From Polytrichum commune (Eukaryota; Streptophyta; Polytrichopsida; Polytrichales; Polytrichaceae): a stretch of 60,000 bases of DNA. The stretch covers positions 24,554,001-24,614,000 of the forward strand of contig OX485804.1 of the NCBI GenBank assembly GCA_950295325.1, read 5' to 3'. A program made the position numbers and the translations under genes. The notes under the pieces were generated by a model, which ran no database searches, was not told the origin of the DNA, and saw only the letters and a program-made list of their open reading frames with translations. Shown here in pieces: positions 12,181 through 21,886 of the stretch (within the stretch, counting starts at the first letter, position 1; the number at the start of each line of letters is the position of its first letter).

Positions 12181-12540
12181 CCGTGACGCCCTCAGATGAA
12201 GCGTGAGAGTCCGTGGGGGATGGCGACGCAGCTTTGGCGGGGCCAGGCAGCAGCGACGCACATCCGATGCGAGCCCGCCCTTGCTCCTTCCCTCGCTCGC
12301 TCGCGCGCCGTCCTCTGCGCCGACCCAGCGAGCCGAGCGCGCCAGCGACGGGCTGCGCGACGGCCCGGGACGGGGGCTGTCGCGGGCATCGGGACCGGGG
12401 AGGGGGTCGGGTCGGGTCGGCCGTGACGCGACGTGACGCAGGTTGACGGGACGGGAACAGCGCGGCGGGTGACGGGCGGGGACGGGTTGAACGGGTGACG
12501 CGGTTGAGAGAAATCGGGCGGTGGGGCCCATTGAGGTGGG
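12181..12540. promoter_or_regulatory. GC- and CpG-rich block with clustered TGACG motifs
   Basis: This is the most GC-rich part of the window and stands out sharply against AT-rich flanks. Between about 12423 and 12500, TGACG occurs five times (near 12424, 12434, 12444, 12470 and 12496) within GACGGG-type repeats. TGACG is the core bound by TGA-type bZIP factors. About 2.7 kb upstream of the TRM start codon, it is the best promoter or CpG-island candidate for that minus-strand gene, but no TATA box or start site could be placed. Short overlapping frames here are products of the base composition. Confidence 0.35.
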
Positions 12541-12555
12541 CCCCGTCTATCCTAT

Positions 12556-12935
12556 CTAAGATAGATGGGCCTTTTAGTTGGCTACTTTTCCCAACTAACC
12601 CACTTCACATAAGATATGAAACATGCAATTAGTACAAGATGGTTAGCAAATTCAAGTTGAGGCCATAATTACACCATTTTTGGAGCTTGTGTGAATGTCT
12701 TCTCCATCATCAAAGTGAAGATTCTCGTGTTCATATAAGTGGTTGTCATATATGTAGGTTCCCTCAATTATTTTGACTATTGAGTGTAGAATGATTATCA
12801 TAATTTGAGCACATAGTCCAAAAAAATTTAACATTTGCCTTTTTGGTATATGTTTTTGGAGTCATACGAAACCACACACCACTCAAATATAAGTGTCATG
12901 TAATAAAAGTAATCAAATATCGACTGTCCACCTTA
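12556..12935 (+). repeat. Dispersed repeat R, copy 1 (uninterrupted)
   Basis: It begins around AGATGGGCC and contains landmarks seen in the other copies: CCACTTC(A/G)CATA, TTAGCAAA, CAAAGTGAAGATT, TTGACTATT, then ACCACACACCACTCAAATATAAGTG and a TAATCAAAT stretch. It has no interruption, so it serves as the reference for the filled copies at 15.8, 16.6 and 20.2/31.0 kb. No reading frame or terminal repeat was found; the class is unknown. Confidence 0.6.
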
Positions 12936-14778
12936 AAGGGTGGGCTTGCACTACACAAAATTAAAGCAACTCTACTGCATATTGCAACAACCGCTTCGAC
13001 ACCCTTGATAGAGACCCACTCAAAGAGCAATACATTCATCCCTACCTGGGAGTCCCATCAACCGTGTTTTAAAATCGTAGAACCTAGAATAATAATGAAA
13101 TATTCGATAACTTTGATGAATATAATCACCATCAACGTCCCAAAAACCATACAAAAGTTGAACAAAATCACTAATTTGGGGATGAATATGTCCAAATTTG
13201 GATGACAATGTGTGGTATCGTCCATACGTGACTTCATCACTTCCATGATTGTCGCCGTTCTAGCTTCCTAGAAAAATTGAAAAAGAGAAGGGTCGGGTTT
13301 CCGTCATTTGGGCTTATAAGTAACTCAACAATGTTGTGTTAAATGTTGTAGAAGGACGTCAATTATGTGTGAAGGATTACCGGAGTACCTTGGTGGCTTT
13401 GGGTTCATTGCGGCTATCAAAGAGGGCTGCAAGTGATTGTGTGAATGCGTGTATATTATTAATAGAGTTACTATGTGTTTACTTCCACCATAGTACATTT
13501 ACGATTAATAATGGGCATCCAAGGACGATCCCAACTAGCTAGTGGCTGCTTATTTGTGGGGTTTTGATGAAGGGAGTTTGAAGGAGTCAACACTCGAACA
13601 CTAGATAGCTATCCATTATATGCGCCCCTTTAGATTGTATGATTGTTCCCCTTTGGCCGGGCATGCACTTTCCCTTAGTAGCACTTTGAATATTGTTCAA
13701 ATATTCAAGTACTTTTGGCCGAGAATTAGAATAAGGCTAATCGTCATTCCTTCATTCATGGCCCTTCTTTCGCCATCAACATATAAGCCCAAGCCCAATG
13801 CCGGTAAATGAGTTCTTTTGTCATATTGATATGGAAGTTCTTCTTTAGAGTGACGAATCGTATAATAACACATGGTTTGGTTTTCTCACACCTACCAAAT
13901 GGGGAAACAATAAAGACATGTCATCTATATGTTGGTTGCTTATTCGTCCTAATATAAGTTCACTATACTAATTTTGGGGTTTTGATCTTGATTCACGGGT
14001 TAACATTTTTACTTGTAAAGTTTCCCCACATTTTACACTAAAAGTCAACATTACCACTTTCCCCTCTTATAGTTTTTCCTCCTCCTCAATGGGTGTTGTG
14101 GAAATTCACTCGCATGTGCACTTATCGGATAAGATCCATATGTTCGTAACTTAAAGTTACAAATTCATACACTATTTGAGGTTCAACTTCTCATCTAGCG
14201 GTTGTCGCTTCCAAAGAGTCCATTGGAGTTGTCCTTGAAAGGATATATAGAGGACGAAACAAAATAAATAATTCAAAGGTTCATAGACAACTGTATTCTT
14301 GTATGGCTTGCCCCTTCCCATAATAGGACCTACAAATAAACACATGTTCAAATAGATTTATGCTCATGTTCTCAGTCTCATTGAGTTTGGTCATTTTGTT
14401 TTTGGGAACATGTGGTATGAACTTGAAAACTTCTTGGGAGACACAAGGGAGATCCAAGATTTGTGGACATGGTCTCTATGTATAGGGAGTATTTGTTGGA
14501 ACCAAAGAGTTTTAAACTAACATGCCAAAGGCAATACATACCTCCAAAAACCAGCCGTTGGTCCCATCATGTTAAAGATGATTCTATCGAGCAACATGCA
14601 TTTGTAAATACATGGCCCATGAGATCTACTTTCAATGGCTTTGCAATAATGTGCAAGTCAACCCCTAAACAATGTGGTGGATACACATATCCAAAAATCT
14701 CATTTAGAGTGCCTTCACTAGGTCTTAACAAATCCAAATGGATCCTTTTTCCCCATTTACTAGTATTTATATGCAATT

Positions 14779-14781
<3 letters not shown>
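12936..14781. other. No gene or element recognised
   Basis: AT-rich sequence with short open frames only (12843-13205, 13336-13542, 14463-14780), none with a family motif. Nothing beyond background was identified. Confidence 0.4.

Positions 14782-14866
<85 letters not shown>
14782..14866. repeat. Compound microsatellite (GT)n then (TAGA)n
   Basis: About 27 GT units run from 14782 to 14835, followed directly by about seven TAGA units to 14866. Confidence 0.97.
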
Positions 14867-15037
14867 TTTTCATCTCCATATGTTTTGTTCTTCATTTGTC
14901 CATAATGTGTAGGGAATTATTATGGAATTTAAGGGACACCCCAAAAGATATTACTACCCCCTCCCCCTCTAGACTGCATTTGCTTAACAAAAGAGTTTCA
15001 CTTGTCAACTCGGGGGGTGGATTGTTCACACCATGTA

Positions 15038-15160
15038 CACCCTTTGTCCCAAAATGATTGTCCTGCCCCCATGAGTTTTTTGTCCTAAAATGTTTGTTGG
15101 ACAAACATTGTGGAATAAAAAACTCTAGGGGGTAGGACAATCATTTTGTGACGGAGGGAG
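15038..15160. mobile_element. Stowaway-type MITE, 123 bp
   Basis: The left end CACCCTTTGTCCCAAAATGA and the right end, whose reverse complement is CTCCCTCCGTCACAAAATGA, form an inverted repeat of about 44 bp (both continue into TTGTCCT and the AGTTTTTT region). TA flanks both sides (15036-15037 and 15161-15162). The CTCCCTCCGTCCCAAAATG terminus and TA duplication are the Stowaway (Tc1/mariner-derived) signature. The short length and nearly complete pairing make it a foldback. Confidence 0.9.
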
Positions 15161-15162
15161 TA

Positions 15163-15834
15163 CAAATTAAGATGAGTGTAGAAAGGGATATAATTTTGTG
15201 CATTATCGTACATAGTATATGTAAGGGAGAGATATGAGTTTTCCCTATTGTATACATTTAAAAAGGTTTTTTTTTAAGTAAAATGTTTTAAGAAAAACAA
15301 GTTGACAATATATGTGTTGGTTTTTATCCATTTTATGTTTTTGTTCATTATTGTCACATGGTAATAGGGCATGATGATTTGTATATGTAATAATGGCCTT
15401 GTTATTCCACAATTTATATTGTGTATGTAGTGGAGGCATTTTATCACATTAAATTGAAAAGCTTGGTTAAATACATGACTCCATTTTATAGCATGTTATT
15501 AGTACATATACACTTTTTCTTTATGAAATTCTTGTGTATAGAGGGTTTTATTACATAGTCATCCAGGCATGTCATTTGATTCCCAATGAAGAGTCTGCCC
15601 CCTGGGCTTTTCACAATCAACACAACACCAATAATGTAAAGGATTATTCTCTATTCCTACCCAAAAAAACGAATAATAATAAATAAATAAACCCAACATC
15701 AATAACACCAAATCGCTCCAATTGGACCCCACCGGACTACTTTGAAGACTCTATTGTCACTTTTGAAATCAAGTTAGCCAACATACTAAATTCATAGAGT
15801 ATATAATAGGCATCGCATTTTCCCTTCCCAATGG
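15163..15834. other. No gene or element recognised
   Basis: AT-rich sequence after the Stowaway element. One short minus-strand frame (15245-15439) has no motif. Confidence 0.4.
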
Positions 15835-16610
15835 ATGACTTAACCCAAGGTAGATGGGTCTTAAGTGGTCATTTTTTTCCCAACTAGCCCACTTCGCATA
15901 GGATATTAAACAACGATTGATATAGTATGATTAGCAAATCCAAATTGGGGTTGTAGCCGCTTTCCTCATGATTTTTAGGGATCATATGAATATTTTATTC
16001 ATTGTCAAAGTGAAGATTCTTGTTCCCATGATTATGTTGACTATTAGGCCTAGAATATTATCATAATGAATAGAATGGCAACCCCGATGTTGGTACTGGT
16101 GTGAATTGTTGTGTTGCTTCTTTTTCGAACTTGGTCTTCATCTATATGTAATCCCAAAACGGGCATTACAAGGAATAGAGGAGGTCTGACAACTATTGCC
16201 TCGTTTCGAAGGCATACACCTTGAGGAGGTGCGGAAAAGCCAACCAACACCTATTGCTCCCAAGGGCACTCACCTAGGTTCCCATATGGTTGGTTGAAAA
16301 TATTTGGCCCACCCAAACTACCCCACTATGATTGGGATCATAGGTGGTAGGATGCACCGAAAATCAAGTGCTAAGAACGTCCCCATTTGAGCACTATTAT
16401 GGCCTTAAGCGGCTTAACTATGGAGTTCCCATGGGATTTGGGTCCAGGCCTCGGGTTTAAGCCACCCTTGAATACTATCGTATTCTAAGCACACGTTCCA
16501 ATTTCTTCGAGACACATATCTTTTCTATATCCATCATTGGAGTCGCACCATACCACATACAACTCAAGTATATGCATTCATTTAAGATGAGTAATTAAAT
16601 TAGGCATGTC
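15835..16610 (+). repeat. Dispersed repeat R, copy 2, interrupted by repeat S
   Basis: The left part (15835-16061) matches R copy 1 from the AGATGGG start through CAAAGTGAAGATTCT and TTGACTATT. The match resumes at about 16490-16610 with the CATACCACATACAACTCAAGTATA block and TAATTAAATTAGGCA. The roughly 430 bases between are repeat S, so S entered this R copy. Confidence 0.55.
16076..16395 (-). repeat. Dispersed repeat S, copy 1
   Basis: It matches the reverse complement of 53075-53395 along most of its length. Landmarks are GCATTACAAG, ACACCTTGA, CCTAGGTTCCCA, TTGAAAATATTT, ATCATAGGTGGTAGG and AATCAAGTGCTA. Divergence is moderate with small indels. It has no reading frame. The ends were not resolved, so the element type is unknown. 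Confidence 0.65.
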
Positions 16611-16639
16611 TTCCTTAGAAACCATGAAGCTCTAGCCAA

Positions 16640-17480
16640 GAAGTAGAGGTATAGGTTTGTCAAATGGTCACCTCTCCATACTAGCCTGATTCCCCTAGGA
16701 TATGAAACACACAATTAGGGCCGCTTCACACACAAGCCAAGAGCCGTGACCATGAAATTGTGAGAGCCCAAAAGAAAGTGTCCAAAGGTGGTTGCTAGAC
16801 ACTTTTAAAATCACGTAGTGTGGTCACGGACCCTCAAGTGTAGTGTGAAGTCATATGTGACCAGGCCCTCCACCAAATGTAATTTCAATAAATTTCTATT
16901 CATGTGTGCCCTCACACATGATAAAATAGAAGAAAACAATGGTTGTGAGCGTTCGGAGTGCCATGGTCTCCCGGTTTTGTGTTGGACCTACCTCCAAGAG
17001 GTGGTTTTTGAAAGTACTCCAAGTAATCATGGAACATGATCCATTTGATACCATGTAGGAATCCATGCAGGCGTTACATCCATCTTGCATTCACTTTCTC
17101 CGTTGGTCCCACAAGCATAGTGTGAAGCAAACTTGGACCGGCCCCACCTTTCCCACCGATGAGAGTGCTTGAAGTGTAATGGTCACGGGGTCTCAATCTC
17201 GTGTGTGAAGTGGCCCTTCGGATGAGATGGTTAGCAAAACCAAATCAAGGTCATAGTCACTTTCCTCATCATTTTCAAAACTCATATGAATATCTTACCC
17301 CACTATCAAAGTGAAGATTATTGTGCTCGCTTGTTGAATGGTGATACGAGTCCCCCCTTATGTTGACTATCGTATGTCTACCTTACTCCATTCTCTTTTA
17401 AACATACGTCAAATTTTCACATGAACTCTTAGAGCCACCCCTAATCACATAACTTGGGTGTCCATCCGGGTAAGAAAAGT
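16640..17480 (+). repeat. Dispersed repeat R, copy 3, interrupted by a MITE
   Basis: The left part ends at GGATATGAAACACACAATTA (to 16718). The match to R copy 1 resumes after 17216 with GATGGTTAGCAAAACC, CAAAGTGAAGATT and TGTTGACTAT. The uninterrupted copy reads straight through this point, which defines the MITE at 16719-17216 as an insertion. Confidence 0.6.
16719..17216 (-). mobile_element. Harbinger-like MITE, family 1, copy A (498 bp)
   Basis: Terminal inverted repeats are GGGCCGCTTCACACACAAG on the left and, read inward from the right, GGGCCACTTCACACACGAG. Flanks are TTA on the left (16716-16718) and TTC on the right, a 3-bp duplication with one change. It has no transposase; an internal 73-codon frame has no motif. 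Three other copies lie at 19111-19605, 20285/30566-31033 and 46211-46664. The 3-bp duplication and GGGCC ends fit PIF/Harbinger (Tourist-like) elements. It is oriented opposite to copies C and D. Confidence 0.85.
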
Positions 17481-17618
17481 AAGCGAATCAGGCACATCTA
17501 CCTTTGAGGCAGCTCGGAATGTCGGACATTGGAATGAAAGGACCGAAAGGCACTGCAACAATCATCAGCAAGGCAAGAGGTCCCAGCAGCCCACACTCCC
17601 CCCCTCCCTTTGGAGTTG

Positions 17619-17649
<31 letters not shown>

Positions 17650-17954
17650 TGTGTTGTCAGTTGAGTGAAGGAGAAACAATAAAATATGCAGGTGTGAATG
17701 CTGCCACATGTGTTGACTTGTACTTGATTTCCCTCATTCACGAGCCAAATGTTGTCACTCACTTGAAGACATCATGAAAGCCCGAAAAGTAATTAGATAA
17801 GTTAAGGCTTGTCTGTTGGTGACTTGGCATGCATTGTGGCACTGGGTTCATTTTGCATATATATATATATAATGGAGCTGCTGTCACGTCAATGTGTTGG
17901 AATATTTATTTGGTGAGCTTCACCATTGTCTGCCAATTGCTTGAGGGAAGGAAT

Positions 17955-17985
<31 letters not shown>
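17619..17985. repeat. Two dinucleotide microsatellites, (CT)n and (AG)n
   Basis: (CT)n occupies 17619-17645 and (AG)n 17956-17985. They are complementary and 311 bases apart, so they could pair. The Ser/Leu- and Arg/Glu-repeat frames overlapping them are artefacts of the repeats. Confidence 0.95.
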
Positions 17986-17987
<2 letters not shown>

Positions 17988-18103
17988 TATAGCTTGAGCC
18001 TTTACCCTAAAGGCTCAAGAGTACGTGAGGATTCTGGTCCCTAAACGGCCCTAACTTACGTTACTCTCCAAAGGGCCCTTTAGGGTTTGTGGTCCTGGGT
18101 TAA

Positions 18104-18509
18104 AGGGTTGTTTCACACAGTCCCCAAGTCATATGTCCTAGTTCACTCGAGGTCGATCCATGCAATCTTAGCCGTTGAGCATATGGAAGTTGGGACTTCC
18201 CACCTTACACGGGGTCTCAACTCTTAAGTCTCAAGCATGACATAGATGTTTACATGACAACACCTTTTGGAGGTCGAGTTCGGGACTTGTGTTGGGAGTT
18301 GGGTCGAGCAAAAAGCTAGATCCAATTCTCCACACAAGTCCCCATGATATTTTTTTCATGAATTATCGATATATGAGTTTATTGCATGTAAACCATATTT
18401 TGAAGGTTTCTCGAGGCTCAAAAGTTGGGACTTGCTAGCAAGAGTGGGACTTGGGACTTGGGACTTGAGACTTGAGACTTGAGACTTGGGGCTCCATGTG
18501 AACCGGTCC
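18104..18509. mobile_element. Harbinger-like MITE, separate family, 406 bp
   Basis: The left end AGGGTTGTTTCACACAGTCC and the right end read inward, GGACCGGTTCACATGGAGCC, both continue into CCCAAGTC and pair over about 27 bp. TAA flanks both sides (18101-18103 and 18510-18512). The interior near the right end has a short tandem of GACTTGG/GACTTGAG units. It has no coding capacity. Its GGACCGGTTCACAT terminus resembles the GGGCCGGTTTACAT terminus of the element at 51511, suggesting related families. Confidence 0.75.
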
Positions 18510-18897
18510 TAAATGCATGGTCTCAGCCTCTACCATGGAGGATTTTGATAAATTTAAGTAAGCTAAAGCAATCCTCTATGTTACACATCCAACACAAATA
18601 AGAATCGATACATAATTTGTGTACAATTCATAAGTTTGGTTTGCATGAATGCTTCAAGTTGTGAGTCGCATGATCAAGACTACATTGATTATCATGTTCA
18701 GTGAGTGCAAGCTATAGTGCGTGTAGGAAATGAGTGAAAGTGATAGTGAATATCTTTATGCTAATATTTTAGTGCCACCATAAGATCTAGGGTTTTGGGA
18801 GCCCAAAGTGTCAACGTGCCGGAAACTCTCAATACGAGCTCTCTTCAATGTCTTGGAGGGTGAGGACATGCCTCATGAGTGTCTGGCACCAACTAAA

Positions 18898-18942
18898 AAG
18901 AAGAAGAAGAAGAAGAAGAAGAAGAAGAAGAAGAAGAAGAAG
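18898..18942. repeat. (AAG)n microsatellite
   Basis: About 15 perfect AAG units. Confidence 0.97.
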
Positions 18943-19110
18943 CCTCTTTGAGCTCACCAAAACAAACTATGCACTCTACAAACACCTTGGAACCCCACAT
19001 AAATGCTCTTGAAATGTATGGTAAATGAGCATGTATTCATGATTTATAGGTAGAAAAATGACCTTCACTAATTTGTTAGATTTGGAATAATAGCACGTGT
19101 TCAAGAATTA

Positions 19111-19605
19111 GGACCACTTCACAGGAGAGCCAAGAGAAGTGATCATGAAATTGTGAGAGCCCAAAAGTGTCCAAAGACTATCCCAAGACACCTCCAAAAT
19201 CATGTAGTGTGGTCACGGACCCTCAAGTGTAGTGTGAAATTACATTTGACCGGGCCCTCAACTAAATGCTATTTCAATGAATCTCTATTCATGCGGGTCC
19301 TCACACATGATAAAACAAAATAAACCAACAGTCGTGAGCATTTGGAGTGCCACGATCTCCCAATTTTGTATTAGGCCTACCTCCAAGAGGCGGTTTTTGA
19401 AAATAGTCCAAGTGACCATGAAACATGTTCCATTTGATGCCGTGTAGGATTCCATGTAGACTTTACATCCACCTTGCATTTACATACTCTGTTGGTCCCT
19501 CAAGGGTAGTGTGAAGCGAACTTGGATTGGCTCCGCCTTTTCCACCAATGAGAGTGGTTGAAGTGTAATAGTCACGGGCTCTCGGTCTCATGTGTGAAGT
19601 GGCCC
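19111..19605 (-). mobile_element. Harbinger-like MITE, family 1, copy B (495 bp)
   Basis: Its ends are GGACCACTTCACAGGAGAG and, from the right, GGGCCACTTCACACATGAG, flanked by an exact TTA/TTA duplication (19108-19110 and 19606-19608). This is the cleanest evidence for the family's 3-bp target duplication. The interior aligns with copy A end to end, including TAGTGTGGTCACGGACCCTC and CACACATGATAAAA. No transposase is encoded. Confidence 0.9.
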
Positions 19606-20164
19606 TTAGTACCACACCCACTAAATGGGATAATCAATGTGGTTTTGAATAATGCACAATACCTCAACAACAAGATAAATAAAATTGAATGATCTCATTT
19701 TTATCAAATCTTGTAGAATATAAATTTATACAACTAGATTATAGAGGGATGGCGGTGACTATGTTTGTTAACTTCCACCTTTAATCCTTAAAGCCAAAGC
19801 AAAATCTACCCAAAATCATCCAAATATTCATCTCAATTCAATAGTTAATCAATGAAATGTGTACGTCTAATGAAGGATTCGACCCTATGTACGACATGTA
19901 TGAAATTGGAATTGTTCACACAAAATTCTAGCCGTCCATGTGTCCCAAATAAGAAGATTACAAGAATAATGTGTATGCCAGTGAGATAAATCAAAGGTAG
20001 TTCCTTACTCAAAATTGTACTTTACAACCTTGAGGGGTTAAATTGGAGGCATAAGGTTAGAGCCCTGCTAAATGTATGGCAACATATGTTAAGGTATATG
20101 TTGGCCTATATTGAACTTGGCAACAATTTGGACACCCAAAAAACTTGTGTTGGTAAGAAATTGG
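19606..20164. other. No gene or element recognised
   Basis: AT-rich DNA between MITE copy B and the R copy that hosts the nested elements. No frame or repeat with a match elsewhere in the window was noticed. Confidence 0.4.
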
Positions 20165-20288
20165 AGTATGTACTAAAAATATACTAATTGTTATAGGCTC
20201 GATATACTCAACACGATTGGGGGAATCTATGTGACCATTTAGTGAGCATGAGGATCTTCACTTTGACAATGAATAAGATGTTTAGGGC

Positions 20289-21825
20289 TGTGAGGCCAAA
20301 CCCCCCACCCTTAAGCGTCCGTAGTCCGAGTAGTGGGTTTGGGCTCACATTCCTCCGCGGTATTGGATTTGGACTTGGATGAGTCCATAGTGCAAGGTTC
20401 ACCCTTCAAGTGGTCTTGGATTTAACTAGCTCCTTCATAAACCCAGCTCCTTCATAAACCCAGCTTCTTAGCTTCTAACTAAACAAACCCAGCTCCTTCA
20501 TAAACCCAGCTCCTTCATAAACCCAGCTCCTTAGCTTCTAACTAAACAAACCCAGGTCCTTCATAAACCCAGCTCTTTACTTTCTAACTAAACAAACCCA
20601 GCTCCTTCATAAACCCACAACTTTGTAGTTGTAATCCCCAACTACCTCACTAATTATTCAAGCCCTTAACTAATCTTCCTACCTAATTTCCCTAATTCTA
20701 CTAACAACCCCTTTCTAATCACACAATTCTTCTCTAATCCTAAAATCCTAGAGAGGAGAGGGGGAGAGAGAATTTCCTAACTTCACTAAGACTAACTAAT
20801 CCACACAAGTATATTTTTGCACTCATCACAACATCAAGTGCTCAACTCTTAAACATGGAACTTGCAACCACGTGTATTCAAAGCATGAACTTTAAGTACC
20901 ACAAATTGGAATCATGAATTAACTTTAAAATCCTTCACGTCAACACTAATTCTACCAAGAGGTCAAGCCCTCTTCAAGGCTAACAAGCCTTGGCTCTCAA
21001 ACTAAAAACTAAGCACACACATGTGCTCCAATATGGCTTCCCACACCCACACTTATAACTCGTGGGGTGCCTTGGAGCACAAAAGAAAGAGAGGATGAGT
21101 GAGGGAAGAATGAGGGATTATATAGTAAGCTTGAGGGGGTGAGCACCCTCAAGGCTCACGATAAGCCCTTGAGATTTCCTCCTACTTAGTAGGCGCCAAT
21201 CCTATCTTCTAAGTCTTCCTCCCTCAAATGATCAACAAGGATCCTAATTCGAACATTTAACTAGCCTTGGCTTTCTACCTACCACACTTTACCAAACTTG
21301 GGATGCTTCAACCCAAACTTAGCCTCCTTCGCTTTCCGCCGCCATAACTTTCTCCCTTTATTTTTCCAAATCGTCGCTCACCACTTAATTCAAACCACGA
21401 TGCTTAACTCGTGATTTGATTGGTGCTTTGAGAATTTGCTTATCCTCCACCTTGCATTCTTCCTTGGGCCTTCCCCATTAAGTGGCCATGATGAGATGGT
21501 CCACTTGTGCGCTCCATGTGATCCTCCATTCATCCCAATTCGAATGCACTTGCCTCTTGAGTCACTTTGGTTGTCTCCATCCATTTGTACTAGCCTACTC
21601 ACTAACTACTCAATCCAAGTTCTCCTTACCTATCCTCATTCACTCAAATCCTTCCGAAGGTAAAAACACAATAACAACTCACATCCTAGCCTCTTACAAC
21701 ATGGTACTTCTAAGACTAACATTTCACTCTTTTTATATTTTTGTGAAGTAACATGCTACTTCAAAGTGCATCAACTAACGTTTCAGGGGTCTAAGACTAA
21801 ATGTGGGCACCCTTTTGGGCTCACA
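20289..21825 (-). repeat. 3' LTR of the Gypsy element (1537 bp)
   Basis: It runs from TGTGAGGCCAAACC to GGGCTCACA on the plus strand and has the same length as its partner at 29028-30564. It contains short tandem units built on CTCCTTCATAAACCCAG between about 20428 and 20605, which account for its C/A-rich look. Short open frames shared by both LTRs (21390-21751 and 30129-30490) are not genes. Confidence 0.95.
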
Positions 21826-21886
21826 TAATTGGCGACCATCGGGGGATGAATCCAAACATCTCTTGCTCCAAGGGTAAGTTGCCTAG

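Noticed and set aside
17619-17985. Ser/Leu and Arg/Glu repeat proteins
   Set aside because: Produced entirely by the (CT)n and (AG)n microsatellites.
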